NCBI RefSeq assembly: GCF_902150025.1
Contig: NZ_CABFVS010000013.1
Location: 25,667-89,666 of the forward strand
Reading direction: 5' to 3'
Source: Bartonella massiliensis
GTDB lineage: Bacteria > Pseudomonadota > Alphaproteobacteria > Rhizobiales > Rhizobiaceae
Length of the DNA stretch: 64,000 bases
Shown here: positions 1 through 8,638 of the stretch, one piece after another
How the letters are laid out: each line of letters opens with the position of its first letter
Position numbering within the stretch: position 1 is the stretch's first letter
Position numbers and translations under genes: made by a program
Notes under the pieces: model-generated
The model's database searches: none
The model's input: the letters and a program-made list of their open reading frames with translations, nothing else
What the model was told of the DNA's origin: nothing

Positions 1-2945
1 CCCTCGTAAATAATCGTAGGCTCTGAGATTCCCTGTTCCCCTATAATCTCTGAATCACCATGCTCAATTGTCGTATTCTTACTGAAACCACCCGCTTCAA
101 CATAAAGTGTTCCAGATCCCTCAACCGTCGCGTTAATAGACTGTTTAAGAGCGCCTCCATCACCAGAAATATAAATGGTGCGATCATCACCAAGCAAAAA
201 GCTTTGTAAAATGCCTTCTCCCTCACGAATACTAAAATTAATGACATCAGAATATGGATAAAAATTAATACCAACATCTTTTGATGGTGTGATATTTTCT
301 TCCTTTTCCGGAGTTTCCTCTATAGGTAATTCCATATGAGATGAAGAATCTAAAGAAGTAGAAGTTATTTCTAACGGTACCAAAGACCAAATTTTTCTAC
401 CGTTATGATCTTTTATCTTTAGAGCATATATGTAGGCTCCACCATCAACTGTACTCGTCTTTTCACCAGAAAAATCTGTCAGCGTAAAATAGGCATTTCC
501 GCTTTGTTCATGAATGAAATCAAGCTCTAAAACTAAGTTCTAGTTTTGTAAAGAAGAATTGGTCATTTCAACACCAGAATCAATCACGCTTATGGTGTGA
601 TGTCCTTCCCCCTTTTTTATAAGGAGATAATCACCGCGCTGCTCCTCAAAATTGGTATTCAGTCTAAAATGTAAATTCCCTGAAAGATTACCGATCTCAA
701 GTTTAGAATAATGTGGATTAAATACGGTAGAAGTAAAAATAACACGACCATTCCCGCTTAAATTCTCAATCAAAGAACTTTCGCCATCCATTGTAGAAGC
801 AATAGCGTACAATTTTGTATCTTTGCCATTTAAAATAATTTTTTCGACTTCAGTACGAGATTGATCAGCACCAGCATAAAGATAAATTCGTCCAGAATCA
901 TGAATCATGGTGCTTCCTTCTAATGTTGCACCAGAATGTAACCATGACTGTGCTTGATCCTTAATGGTTAAATCTTTTACATACCCTCCTAAATCTATTT
1001 TCTGGAAAGCAGTCCCTTGTAAAAGAACCCCACGAGCTATTCCCCCGCTAAAACGTGTTGCTCTCCACCAGAAAAGACCTCTGTATTAAATGCAAAACTT
1101 CTATAATCGTCTATATCCCCTTCTACATAAAGATTTTGTACCCCTCCTTCCATAATTTTTGTACGAAAAGCCTCTCCATCATCGTACACATTCTGATATC
1201 CTCGCACGCCATTTTCACCAGAAATGACGGTGTCATAGGCACTGCTCTTCACCTTCTCACCTTTGATATCAGACTTTCCTGAAACAAACTGCTCACCACC
1301 GAAAATTTGTGTATCTTCCGCTTTGCCCTCATTTTCAATTCTTTGTTGTCCCCCTTTATGAACAATACTATCTTGTGAAATTCCTTGTGTTTTAATAAGC
1401 TCAATACCGCCATTTTCAATTTTGGTATACAAGCTAAAACCACCGCTATAAACGAAGAGCTTTCCACCATTTTTAACTGTATTACGAATTGAAGTTTCTC
1501 CATTACTATCAACTTTCTCACCGCTACTGTTAACGCTAGAATCTGCAATCGTAACAATCATTCCCTTTTCGATTGTGTGTTCTGCGAGATCACTCGATAA
1601 TGAAGCCATAGCAGATGGTTGCAAATTAAAGTCAGAAAATAAGGAGGGACTTGTCTTATCAGCGGCATAATTCGCATCTAAATACCAAATTTTACCGGTA
1701 TCCTTATTATTTCTGTGTTTCAAACGATACCTATAGGTTCCTGCATCAATCGTTTCGATTTTTTCACCAAAAGTATTTGTCAGAGTAAAATGAGCCTTTC
1801 CACTATGATCAGAAATTAATTTTAGCTTTTTGTGAAAAGAATTTGTCATTTCACGCCCTGAATCCATCACACTGATTGTATGATATCCAGAACTCCTTTC
1901 TTTAATGACAAGATAATCACTAAGGTGCTTGGCAAAGTTGACATTAAAATCAAAATGTAAAAAACCTGAAAGATCATCAAGATTAAGCTGAGAGTAATGC
2001 TTATTAGCCCCAGAAGACGTAAAAATAACGCGACCATTTCCTTTTAAATTCTGGATATTAACGTGAGTTTTTTTGCCGTTATCTTCAGAAGCAATAATGT
2101 ATAGTTTGGTATCTTTTCCATTTAAATTAAGATTTTCTACTTTCGTAACCGCTTCACCATTCCCAGAATAAAGATAAAGGCTGCCAAAATCATGAACATT
2201 TGTATCCTTATCTGCTATTGCACCAGCCAACATCCATGATTGTGCTTGATGATTAATTGTCAAAGTGTCCACATATCCGGTATCATATATTTTCTGAGTA
2301 GCTCTATCATATAAAGTAACTTCACCCGCATTCCCTCCTGCAAATATATTCTGCATCCCATTTTTAAAAAGTTCCGTACTCAGTGCAAAAGCCCCCTCAT
2401 TGAGAGTAAAATCTTCCTCTTCTATATCGGCTGTATCAGCATCTTCTGAGAAACCATTATTAAAATTCTTTTGACTACCAAGATTCTGGACACCACCTTT
2501 CATAACCTTTGTGTCAACAGCCATCCCTCCACTATAGACATTTTGTATTCCTAGCATTCCATCTGCAGCATGAATCTCTGTATTGTAAGCACTACTCGCC
2601 TTATCTTTAATCAACAAACCAGATTTAAGGATCCCCTGACCAAAAATAGTCTGTTCGCCACCATAGATTTTAGTCCCTTCAGCATTTGCACCACTCTCAA
2701 TAATTTGTTTACCCCTTTTTTTTACAATGGCATATTCTGAAGTGCTCAAGTTTTTGACAAACTCAATCCCATTATGTGTAATTGTCGTATCCCTACTAAC
2801 ACTCGCTTCAATAATATAGAGTTTTCCACCCTTTCGAACCGTATTATTGATAGAATAGCCTGCATTTTCATAGCTAAAGCTATTTATTTCAGAATCGTCA
2901 GAATCACGGTTGGTAATATAAATAGAAGCACCATCGCTTATTATT
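1..2945 (-). repeat. Three tandem passenger modules of about 1.37 kb
   Basis: Within the autotransporter, the same order of motifs recurs: an IYI/VTI strand, a GG-KLYI/LFVY segment, an IYGGEQ/IFGGEQ motif, an SSAYNT/SSAYDT segment, a QNVY motif, a MKGGVQNL/MEGGVQNL motif, and then a NGKDTKLY-IAS block with a GRVIFTS strand. Module 1 begins near 2945, module 2 near 1560 and module 3 near 195, giving a period of about 455-462 residues. Module 3 continues beyond the left edge. This is a protein-level repeat; the DNA copies are clearly diverged, so the duplication is not recent. Confidence 0.75.
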
Positions 2946-3235
2946 GAATTTGTTAAGACTTCAAAAAACAAGTTCTCTGATTCCTTCCTTTCCTCCTCTG
3001 AAGACTTATTTCCTTCTATTGCCTTTTCATGCACTATCATTTTTGCCCCCTCTTTTTTTTCTTTTAATCCCCTTACTTTTGATAACAATTTTCTTATCTT
3101 TTCTGAATGTTCATTGATACCTACCGGTGTTAATAGCTTTTCGTTTGGTGTTGCTACTCCATATGCATTCGGAATCTTGACAAAAAAACTACTGGTCATT
3201 AACGCACAAAAACTTAATTTCAATTTTCGTTGCAT
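1..3235 (-). pseudogene. AIDA-like autotransporter passenger, frameshifted and partial
   Basis: The reading frame opens at 3235 with a Sec-type signal peptide (basic MQRKLK, hydrophobic core, probable cleavage after NAYG) and continues as a glycine-rich passenger with AIDA-type repeats (GGEQ, GGVQNL and GG-T-I variants). It stops at 1037, just after VFSGGEQHVLAGE. Adding one G to the GGGGG run at about 1046-1050 restores GGIARGVLLQG, which matches the first module. The restored frame meets an in-frame TAG at about 540 inside an EMTNSS motif and then stays open to base 1. The C-terminal beta barrel would lie beyond the left edge. Family: type V secreted surface or secreted proteins, abundant in Bartonella. 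The breaks could be real decay, phase variation or sequencing error. The exact subfamily (for example Iba or BafA type) cannot be decided without the barrel. Confidence 0.82.
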
Positions 3236-3794
3236 TATTCACACTCCATAATTCCAAATTTTAATCCCCCTCATTTAGAAAAAAGTGCATAGACCAAAAC
3301 AACACTCTGTAATGGCTCAACCTCATATTTTTTAAGATAACAAAGCATTCAATGGTTTAAACTCTGAAAGATCAAATATACACTATGTGTTTTAAAATAC
3401 ATGCACAACCAAAGGATTTGTTTTTAATAAATACACTTAAAAAGTGTTATAATTATATTCATAAAGATTTTTTTGAATATTTTGAAACGCTAAACACTGA
3501 TCTACGAATAAGATTGATCCTCAATCAATAAAATCGGCTTTAAAATTTAAAGAAAACAGCACCGTGAATGAAGACAGCCTTTAATGTCCACATATTTTCA
3601 TCTTTGACAGCATTTAAAATAGTTTCTTTTTTAATAATCTAAAAAACACTTAATTCATGCTCATCAAGCTATAATCATAGTTTGAATATATTAAGAAACG
3701 CATAATATCGACTCGACACTGATTTGAATTTTTTATAATTATAGTTGGTTAATTCATATTTGATTTGTCATATACTGAAAGGGACATTCTATTC
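3236..3794. other. Divergent intergenic region, autotransporter / MFS transporter
   Basis: This A+T-rich stretch of about 560 bases separates the two divergent genes and should hold both promoters. No open frame of note, tRNA or convincing hairpin was seen. The only clear signal is the AAAGGGA ribosome binding site just before the transporter start. Confidence 0.5.
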
Positions 3795-5084
3795 ATGTCT
3801 ATAAACTCAGAAATACAAGGTACAAGCAACAGAAATTCCCCTCGTCGCATTTTGTTTGCAAGCCTTATTGGCCCAACAATTGAATTTTTTGACTTCTATG
3901 TCTTTGCCACTGCCGCCGCTCTCATATTTCCTCATGTGTTTTTTCCAACACAAAATGATCAGATTGCCATTTTACAATCTTTCCTGATCTTTGGAGCGGC
4001 TTTTTTTGCCCGCCCCTTTGGATCAGTTGTCTTTGGACATTTTGGAGATAAAATTGGAAGAAAAGCAACACTGATCGCCTCTCTTCTTACAATGGGACTT
4101 TCAACAGTCATTATTGGTTTTCTTCCCACATATGAAACAGCTGGGTGGTTTGCCCCTTTCCTCTTAACTTTGTGCCGTATTGGACAAGGAATGGGATTAG
4201 GAGGAGAATGGGGAGGAGCAGTTTTACTCGCAACAGAAAATGCCCCTCCCGAAAAGCGGGGCTGGTATGCAATGTTCCCCCAATTGGGCGTTCCAATTGG
4301 TTTGTTTTTATCCATTGCTGTTTATTTAGCTCTTTTATACTTTCTCGATCATGATGAACTTTTAGCTTGGGGATGGCGCATTCCGTTTATTGCTTCAGTT
4401 GTTTTCATGATTATAGGATTATGGGTTCGTCTTTCAATCAATGAAACGGTTCAATTCAAAAAAACGCTTGAAAGTAAAGAACGTGTCAAAGTTCCTATCA
4501 TCGATGTCTTTTTAGAATGTCCACGAATCCTATTTCTTGGAATATTTTCTGGTATGGCAACATTTGTTTTGTTTTACTTAGTTACTGCATATTTGCTAAG
4601 CTATTCAACAAATCATCTACAATTGCCGTTTTATCAAGCTCTTCAAGTTGAAATTATCGGTGCTGTTTTCTGTGGGATTTTTACTGTCATCACAGGAAGA
4701 CTCGCTGATCGTATTAGACGAAGAACTTTGATGATTTGGATTACAATCATCACTGGGATCTATTCTTTCGCAATTCCTTATTTCTTAAGTTCTGGCGTTA
4801 TAGGCGTGCTTGCAATGTCTGTCATTGGTTTATCACTCATGGGAATGATATATAGCCCTCTTGGTGCTGTTTTAGCTTCACCATATCCAACAGCTATTCG
4901 ATACACGGGTTCTTCTATCACTTTCAACTTATCGGGTATCGTAGGGGCCTCTCTGGCGCCTTATATTGCAGAATATCTGGTGCAGCATTTTGATACATCT
5001 TATATCGGCTATTATTTGCTTCTTGCTTCTTTTATTTCACTAATCTGCTTTGTCGGATTTACAGATGATGAAATATCCAACTAA
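3795..5084 (+). CDS. MFS transporter, metabolite:H+ symporter (MHS/ProP-like) type
   Basis: This 429-residue inner-membrane protein has about 12 hydrophobic segments. The family signature GDKIGRKA lies near residues 83-90 in the loop after the second helix, and GLGGEWGGAVLL near residue 133 is typical of the MHS group (ProP, KgtP, ShiA, citrate carriers). These are proton-driven importers of organic acids or osmolytes; the substrate cannot be read from sequence. The frame is open upstream to a TTG at 3765, but ATG 3795 is preceded by AAAGGGA at a good distance and is preferred. The gene stands alone and overlaps the convergent small membrane-protein gene by four bases. Confidence 0.9.
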   Translation: MSINSEIQGTSNRNSPRRILFASLIGPTIEFFDFYVFATAAALIFPHVFFPTQNDQIAILQSFLIFGAAFFARPFGSVVFGHFGDKIGRKATLIASLLTMGLSTVIIGFLPTYETAGWFAPFLLTLCRIGQGMGLGGEWGGAVLLATENAPPEKRGWYAMFPQLGVPIGLFLSIAVYLALLYFLDHDELLAWGWRIPFIASVVFMIIGLWVRLSINETVQFKKTLESKERVKVPIIDVFLECPRILFLGIFSGMATFVLFYLVTAYLLSYSTNHLQLPFYQALQVEIIGAVFCGIFTVITGRLADRIRRRTLMIWITIITGIYSFAIPYFLSSGVIGVLAMSVIGLSLMGMIYSPLGAVLASPYPTAIRYTGSSITFNLSGIVGASLAPYIAEYLVQHFDTSYIGYYLLLASFISLICFVGFTDDEISN

Positions 5085-5347
5085 AATATAATAACGAAAA
5101 ATAAAATAAAAACTGGCAGCAAAAATGCTGCCAGTCTCATTTTAAAAGACAGAGGTTGCGGTATACTCCACCACAATATTCCCGCAAAAAATGCGCTTAA
5201 AAAGAAAAATAAAAAATCCGCAAGATTGCTCATGTCAGCAACAGCGAACATTCCTGATAAGATATGCGTTGTTCCCAACCACGAGACGCAAAAAAAAGCC
5301 AACATCACGGCCCATAAAACAAGCAAAATGCAATCAATCATCATCAT
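5081..5347 (-). CDS. Small membrane protein (hypothetical), 88 aa
   Basis: This short protein has three hydrophobic segments and no recognised domain. Its start lies in a run of ATG codons overlapping the stop of the preceding 59-residue gene, which suggests translational coupling in the holC transcript. The last 20 codons contain a GC-rich hairpin followed by T-rich sequence that looks like the intrinsic terminator of this transcript. So either the terminator is embedded in the coding end or the true gene is shorter. No function is assigned. Confidence 0.5.
   Translation of the reverse strand: MMMIDCILLVLWAVMLAFFCVSWLGTTHILSGMFAVADMSNLADFLFFFLSAFFAGILWWSIPQPLSFKMRLAAFLLPVFILFFVIIF
5097..5137 (-). 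terminator. Intrinsic terminator of the holC transcript
   Basis: A perfect 10-base-pair stem (ACTGGCAGCA, 5112-5121, pairing with TGCTGCCAGT, 5126-5135) closes a four-base loop. Read on the minus strand it is followed by TTTTTATTTTATTTTT, the classical U-tract. On the plus strand the tail is only CTCATTTT, so it may also act weakly for the MFS gene that ends at 5084. It overlaps the 3' end of the 88-residue gene. Confidence 0.7.
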
Positions 5348-5513
5348 CACGCCGTTTCATTGTTTTACTTATAGGCCATATTCTTAGTATACCTAACAGA
5401 AAAATCACAATAAAGACCCAACGACCTCCTCCTGAGCCCTCCGCAATAAAAAGTGCTGGATTGACCATTCCTAGCACTCCTATAAAAATCAGAACAAAAG
5501 ATACGAGACGCAT
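5334..5513 (-). CDS. Small membrane protein (hypothetical), 59 aa
   Basis: This 59-residue protein has two transmembrane segments separated by a glycine-rich turn (AEGSGGGRW) and ends in a charged tail, KRRDDDD. The start chosen is the ATG that overlaps the holC stop as TAATG, with AGG just upstream. A longer frame starting at 5531 inside holC is possible. The stop overlaps the run of ATG codons that begins the next gene. The tight overlaps support a three-gene transcript holC-59aa-88aa. Family unknown. Confidence 0.55.
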   Translation of the reverse strand: MRLVSFVLIFIGVLGMVNPALFIAEGSGGGRWVFIVIFLLGILRIWPISKTMKRRDDDD

Positions 5514-5959
5514 TAAACCTGTTTTTCCCAACTACGATCTTCGCTCTGTTGCCAATACGTTAAATTATGATTTTCCATTTTATATTTTTTCCACTGTTCC
5601 CGTGCAAAATTCAACTGCTCATCATTTCTACCATCAAATAGCACAACAAGCCGTTGATAAGCATCAATATCAGAACAAACGGCTCCTTCTACGAGAAAGC
5701 GAAGCTTTGAATCATTGGGATTTTCTTGTCCTGTCGTCAGAAATACAGGCTGAAAGCTTGAATATTGATCACACTCTGTTCCATGTCCAATAAACGATTC
5801 ATCAGCATAAACCCATAAATGCATATCTATAGAATCGCGTTGCTCTTTACTCACACATTGTATTGTTACTTTACCAAAACGAGCCAATGCCCGCTCCACA
5901 AGCGTTGGCAAAATTTCTTTCAGCGTTGACTGCGTCAAATGATAGAATAAAATATCCAA
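5513..5959 (-). CDS. holC: DNA polymerase III subunit chi
   Basis: At 148 residues this matches the usual HolC length. The start MDILFYHL, the central VLFDGRNDEQL segment and the C-terminal AREQWKKYK segment are typical of the family. Chi binds the psi subunit of the clamp loader and single-stranded DNA-binding protein, linking the replicative polymerase to SSB at the fork. It heads a short minus-strand transcript with two overlapping small membrane-protein genes. In E. coli holC follows pepA, which is divergent from lptF; here holC itself faces lptF and no pepA is present. Confidence 0.88.
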   Translation of the reverse strand: MDILFYHLTQSTLKEILPTLVERALARFGKVTIQCVSKEQRDSIDMHLWVYADESFIGHGTECDQYSSFQPVFLTTGQENPNDSKLRFLVEGAVCSDIDAYQRLVVLFDGRNDEQLNFAREQWKKYKMENHNLTYWQQSEDRSWEKQV

Positions 5960-6359
5960 TCTCTTAAGCCCTCATTATTCTTTATAAAAAGCCAACATCT
6001 TTTTTAGAGAAACCTCTATACCCCTCATATAAAAGAAAATGGTTCAAGATATAAACCTCTTTTTCTATTGAGCTGTATCATCTTTTTTCTCGTGTCTTTA
6101 AAAGGCTCTTAAAAAAAGGCAAAAAAATTATTTTCAACCTTAATAAAAAATTTTAAGTTATTTTTTAGATTCTTTATAGACTATCGTTGAAAATAAAATA
6201 TAATATGTGTGAAAATTAAAAGGAATCTAGTGAATAATTTTGTATTAGGGTGAGAATATCCAATCTAGGGGAGGGTATTTTTTTAATTTTATTACATTTG
6301 AACCGAAAGCAATAGAAATATTTGCTGTCGAATTAAAGATTGAGAGTATTCCCTAATTT
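5960..6359. other. holC-lptF divergent intergenic region
   Basis: About 400 A+T-rich bases lie between divergent holC and lptF. No coding remnant of pepA, tRNA or stable hairpin was recognised. A GGGGAGGG purine block lies at about 6268-6275, too far from the lptF start to be its ribosome binding site. Both promoters should lie here. Confidence 0.45.
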
Positions 6360-7550
6360 ATGCGTATTATTGAGTTCTACATCCTAAAGCGTGTTTTTGT
6401 TTTGTTTAGTGCTGTCATGATTGCAGCTGTAAGCGTTAGTTGGACAGTTCAGATTCTTGCTCGGATAAACTTTCTTACAACAAGTAAACAAACACTCCTT
6501 ACAGTCTTACAATTTTCACTTTCATTGGTTCCTTCTGTTATTTTTCTTGTTATTCCATTTGCATTAGTGATCGCAGTTACAACCATCCTTTCAGCAATGA
6601 ATCAAGACTCAGAACTTGCTGTCATCAATGCCTCTGGTTTTCCTAAGAGTACTGTTTGGAAACCTATTCTTCTCCTTGCTATTGGGGCATCATGTATTTC
6701 TTTTTCTATCGCTAATTTTGTCGTTCCTCAAGCACGCCTTCATATGCGACAAATGCTCGCAAATGCCCATTTTGATCTTATTAATCTGCTCATTAGTGAA
6801 GGAAGCTTTCAAAAGCTTGCCAATAACCTTTACATAGAAATTGGCGCACGAAATCCAAACGGAACACTTGAACGTCTTTTCATTGCCGACCAGCGTGATC
6901 CTAAAACTGATCTTTTTTATTATGCAACAAAAGCCTCTATTGTAAACAATCAAAACGGTCGCTTTTTAATCCTCAATAACGGTGAAATAGAAAGAGTAAA
7001 CCATCAAAATAACAGTGTTTCAATCGTTCAATTTAGCGCATATACCTTTAGCCTAGGAGAGTTTATTCCCAGTGATAAAACACCTACTCTTTATCCCAAA
7101 GATCGATCTCTTTCTTATTTACAAAACCCTGATCCAAAAGATCCCTACTATCAACGAAAACCACTCCAATATAAAGCTGAGTTCCACCGCCGACTAACAC
7201 AATGGCTCTATCCAATCGTTTTTTCACTTATTGCATTAGCAGCGGCCGGTAATGTACGTTCCCATCGACAAGCTCGTCATGCCGCAAATTTCTCGGCAAT
7301 TGCCCTTTCTTTTCTGGTCTATTGGATAGGATATTTTTTCGCCGAAAAAGCAAAGAACGATCTTGCATATGTTCCTCTCCTTTATATTACCCCCATAGGA
7401 ACAAGTATATTGGTCTTTTTTATGCTTTTAACGAATCATAGAATTGGACTCCCCACAAAACTTAATGAGATATTTCAAATTTTTTTTCAAAAAATAATGA
7501 ACAAATTTGAACATCGAAAATCTCAAGATTTTCCGGATGAAATATCATGA
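6360..7550 (+). CDS. lptF: LPS export ABC transporter permease LptF
   Basis: This is one of the two permeases of the LptB2FG complex, which extracts LPS from the inner membrane and pushes it onto the periplasmic bridge. The 396 residues show three N-terminal membrane segments, a large periplasmic domain of about 190 residues rich in beta strands (the jellyroll), and three C-terminal membrane segments: the YjgP/YjgQ family plan. The start MRIIEFYILKR is typical. It overlaps lptG by four bases (ATGA), indicating coupled translation, and begins the lptF-lptG-lptD-surA-pdxA-rsmA run. Confidence 0.93.
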   Translation: MRIIEFYILKRVFVLFSAVMIAAVSVSWTVQILARINFLTTSKQTLLTVLQFSLSLVPSVIFLVIPFALVIAVTTILSAMNQDSELAVINASGFPKSTVWKPILLLAIGASCISFSIANFVVPQARLHMRQMLANAHFDLINLLISEGSFQKLANNLYIEIGARNPNGTLERLFIADQRDPKTDLFYYATKASIVNNQNGRFLILNNGEIERVNHQNNSVSIVQFSAYTFSLGEFIPSDKTPTLYPKDRSLSYLQNPDPKDPYYQRKPLQYKAEFHRRLTQWLYPIVFSLIALAAAGNVRSHRQARHAANFSAIALSFLVYWIGYFFAEKAKNDLAYVPLLYITPIGTSILVFFMLLTNHRIGLPTKLNEIFQIFFQKIMNKFEHRKSQDFPDEIS

Positions 7551-8638
7551 TTGGGTGGACACTTGGACGCTATTTTTTTATACGTTACCTTAAAATAACG
7601 TGTTATTTTTTGGGGGGTATTTTTGTTCTTGCTCTTTTAATCGATTTTACAGAAAATTCCGGTAGACTCCCCTCCCTTGCGCATTACACAGCAAAAGATG
7701 CATTTCTCCTCTCTGTTTTACGCATCCCTTTTATTATGCAACAGCTTATCCCTTTTATTGCACTCTTTTCAGCAATGGCAACGCTTATCTCGCTCAACAA
7801 AAAACTTGAACTTGTGATAACGCGTTCAATCGGTGTTTCTGCATGGCAATTTCTTATGCCAGCCTGTTTGGGCGCTTTGCTTTTAGGACTATTTTCAATT
7901 CTTCTCATCAACCCCCTTGCTGCATGGGGATTTTCTAAAGCAGAAAAAATGATGACTGAATGGCGCAATAGTAATGTGTTAACACCTCTTCATCATCCAC
8001 GTATTCATTGGTTAACACAGCGTACAGACTTAGGCAGAACAACCATTGGTGCTAAATTTATCACCGATCAAGGACTTTCTCTTCTCGATGCAACCTTTGT
8101 ACAATACAAGGATAACGCAACCGTCAAAAATTGGATTAACGCCCCAAAAGCAACCTTAACCAATGGTGCTTGGCTCTTAACAAATGGAACAATCTATAAA
8201 ATAGGACATCCCCCTGAAAAATTTTCCGTGTTGCAAATAAAAACCAATCTAAAACCTGAATTTTTAACGGAACGTTTAGTAAATCCAGCAACTATTCCAT
8301 TTTACCAATTGCCAAAAAAAATTATGATTGCACGTTCATTTGGCCATTCTGCCCATAATTTTGATATGTATTTACAATCTTTGATTGCCTTACCAGCATT
8401 GCTTGTGGCAATGACTCTTATTGCGGCAACCGTATCTTTAAACTTTACACGTTCTGGCCAATCTGGAACGTTGATTCTTGGTGGCGTAATCGCTGGGTTT
8501 ATGCTTTATGTTATTTCTGTACTTGTTCAGGCATTTGGTAATGCTGGATATATCCCACCAATTATTGCCGCTTGGACACCAGTTGTTATTGCATTATTCT
8601 TGGGAATCTCTTTTCTACTTCATAAAGAGGATGGCTAA
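7547..8638 (+). CDS. lptG: LPS export ABC transporter permease LptG
   Basis: This 363-residue partner permease of LptF has the same plan of three plus three membrane helices around a periplasmic jellyroll. The N-terminal ETTG-like region is replaced by the form usual for LptG (MIGWTLGRYFFIRYLK). The ATG overlaps the lptF stop, and the TAA is followed directly by the GTG start of lptD, so all three are probably one transcript. The ATPase LptB is not encoded in this window. Confidence 0.93.
   Translation: MIGWTLGRYFFIRYLKITCYFLGGIFVLALLIDFTENSGRLPSLAHYTAKDAFLLSVLRIPFIMQQLIPFIALFSAMATLISLNKKLELVITRSIGVSAWQFLMPACLGALLLGLFSILLINPLAAWGFSKAEKMMTEWRNSNVLTPLHHPRIHWLTQRTDLGRTTIGAKFITDQGLSLLDATFVQYKDNATVKNWINAPKATLTNGAWLLTNGTIYKIGHPPEKFSVLQIKTNLKPEFLTERLVNPATIPFYQLPKKIMIARSFGHSAHNFDMYLQSLIALPALLVAMTLIAATVSLNFTRSGQSGTLILGGVIAGFMLYVISVLVQAFGNAGYIPPIIAAWTPVVIALFLGISFLLHKEDG

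Noticed and set aside
41..277. 78-codon minus-strand frame with hydrophobic content
   Set aside because: It is out of frame with the autotransporter passenger, whose module 3 reads clearly through the same bases.
5191..5793. 200-codon plus-strand frame
   Set aside because: Antisense to holC and the small membrane proteins; no domain, unusual basic composition and no ribosome binding site.
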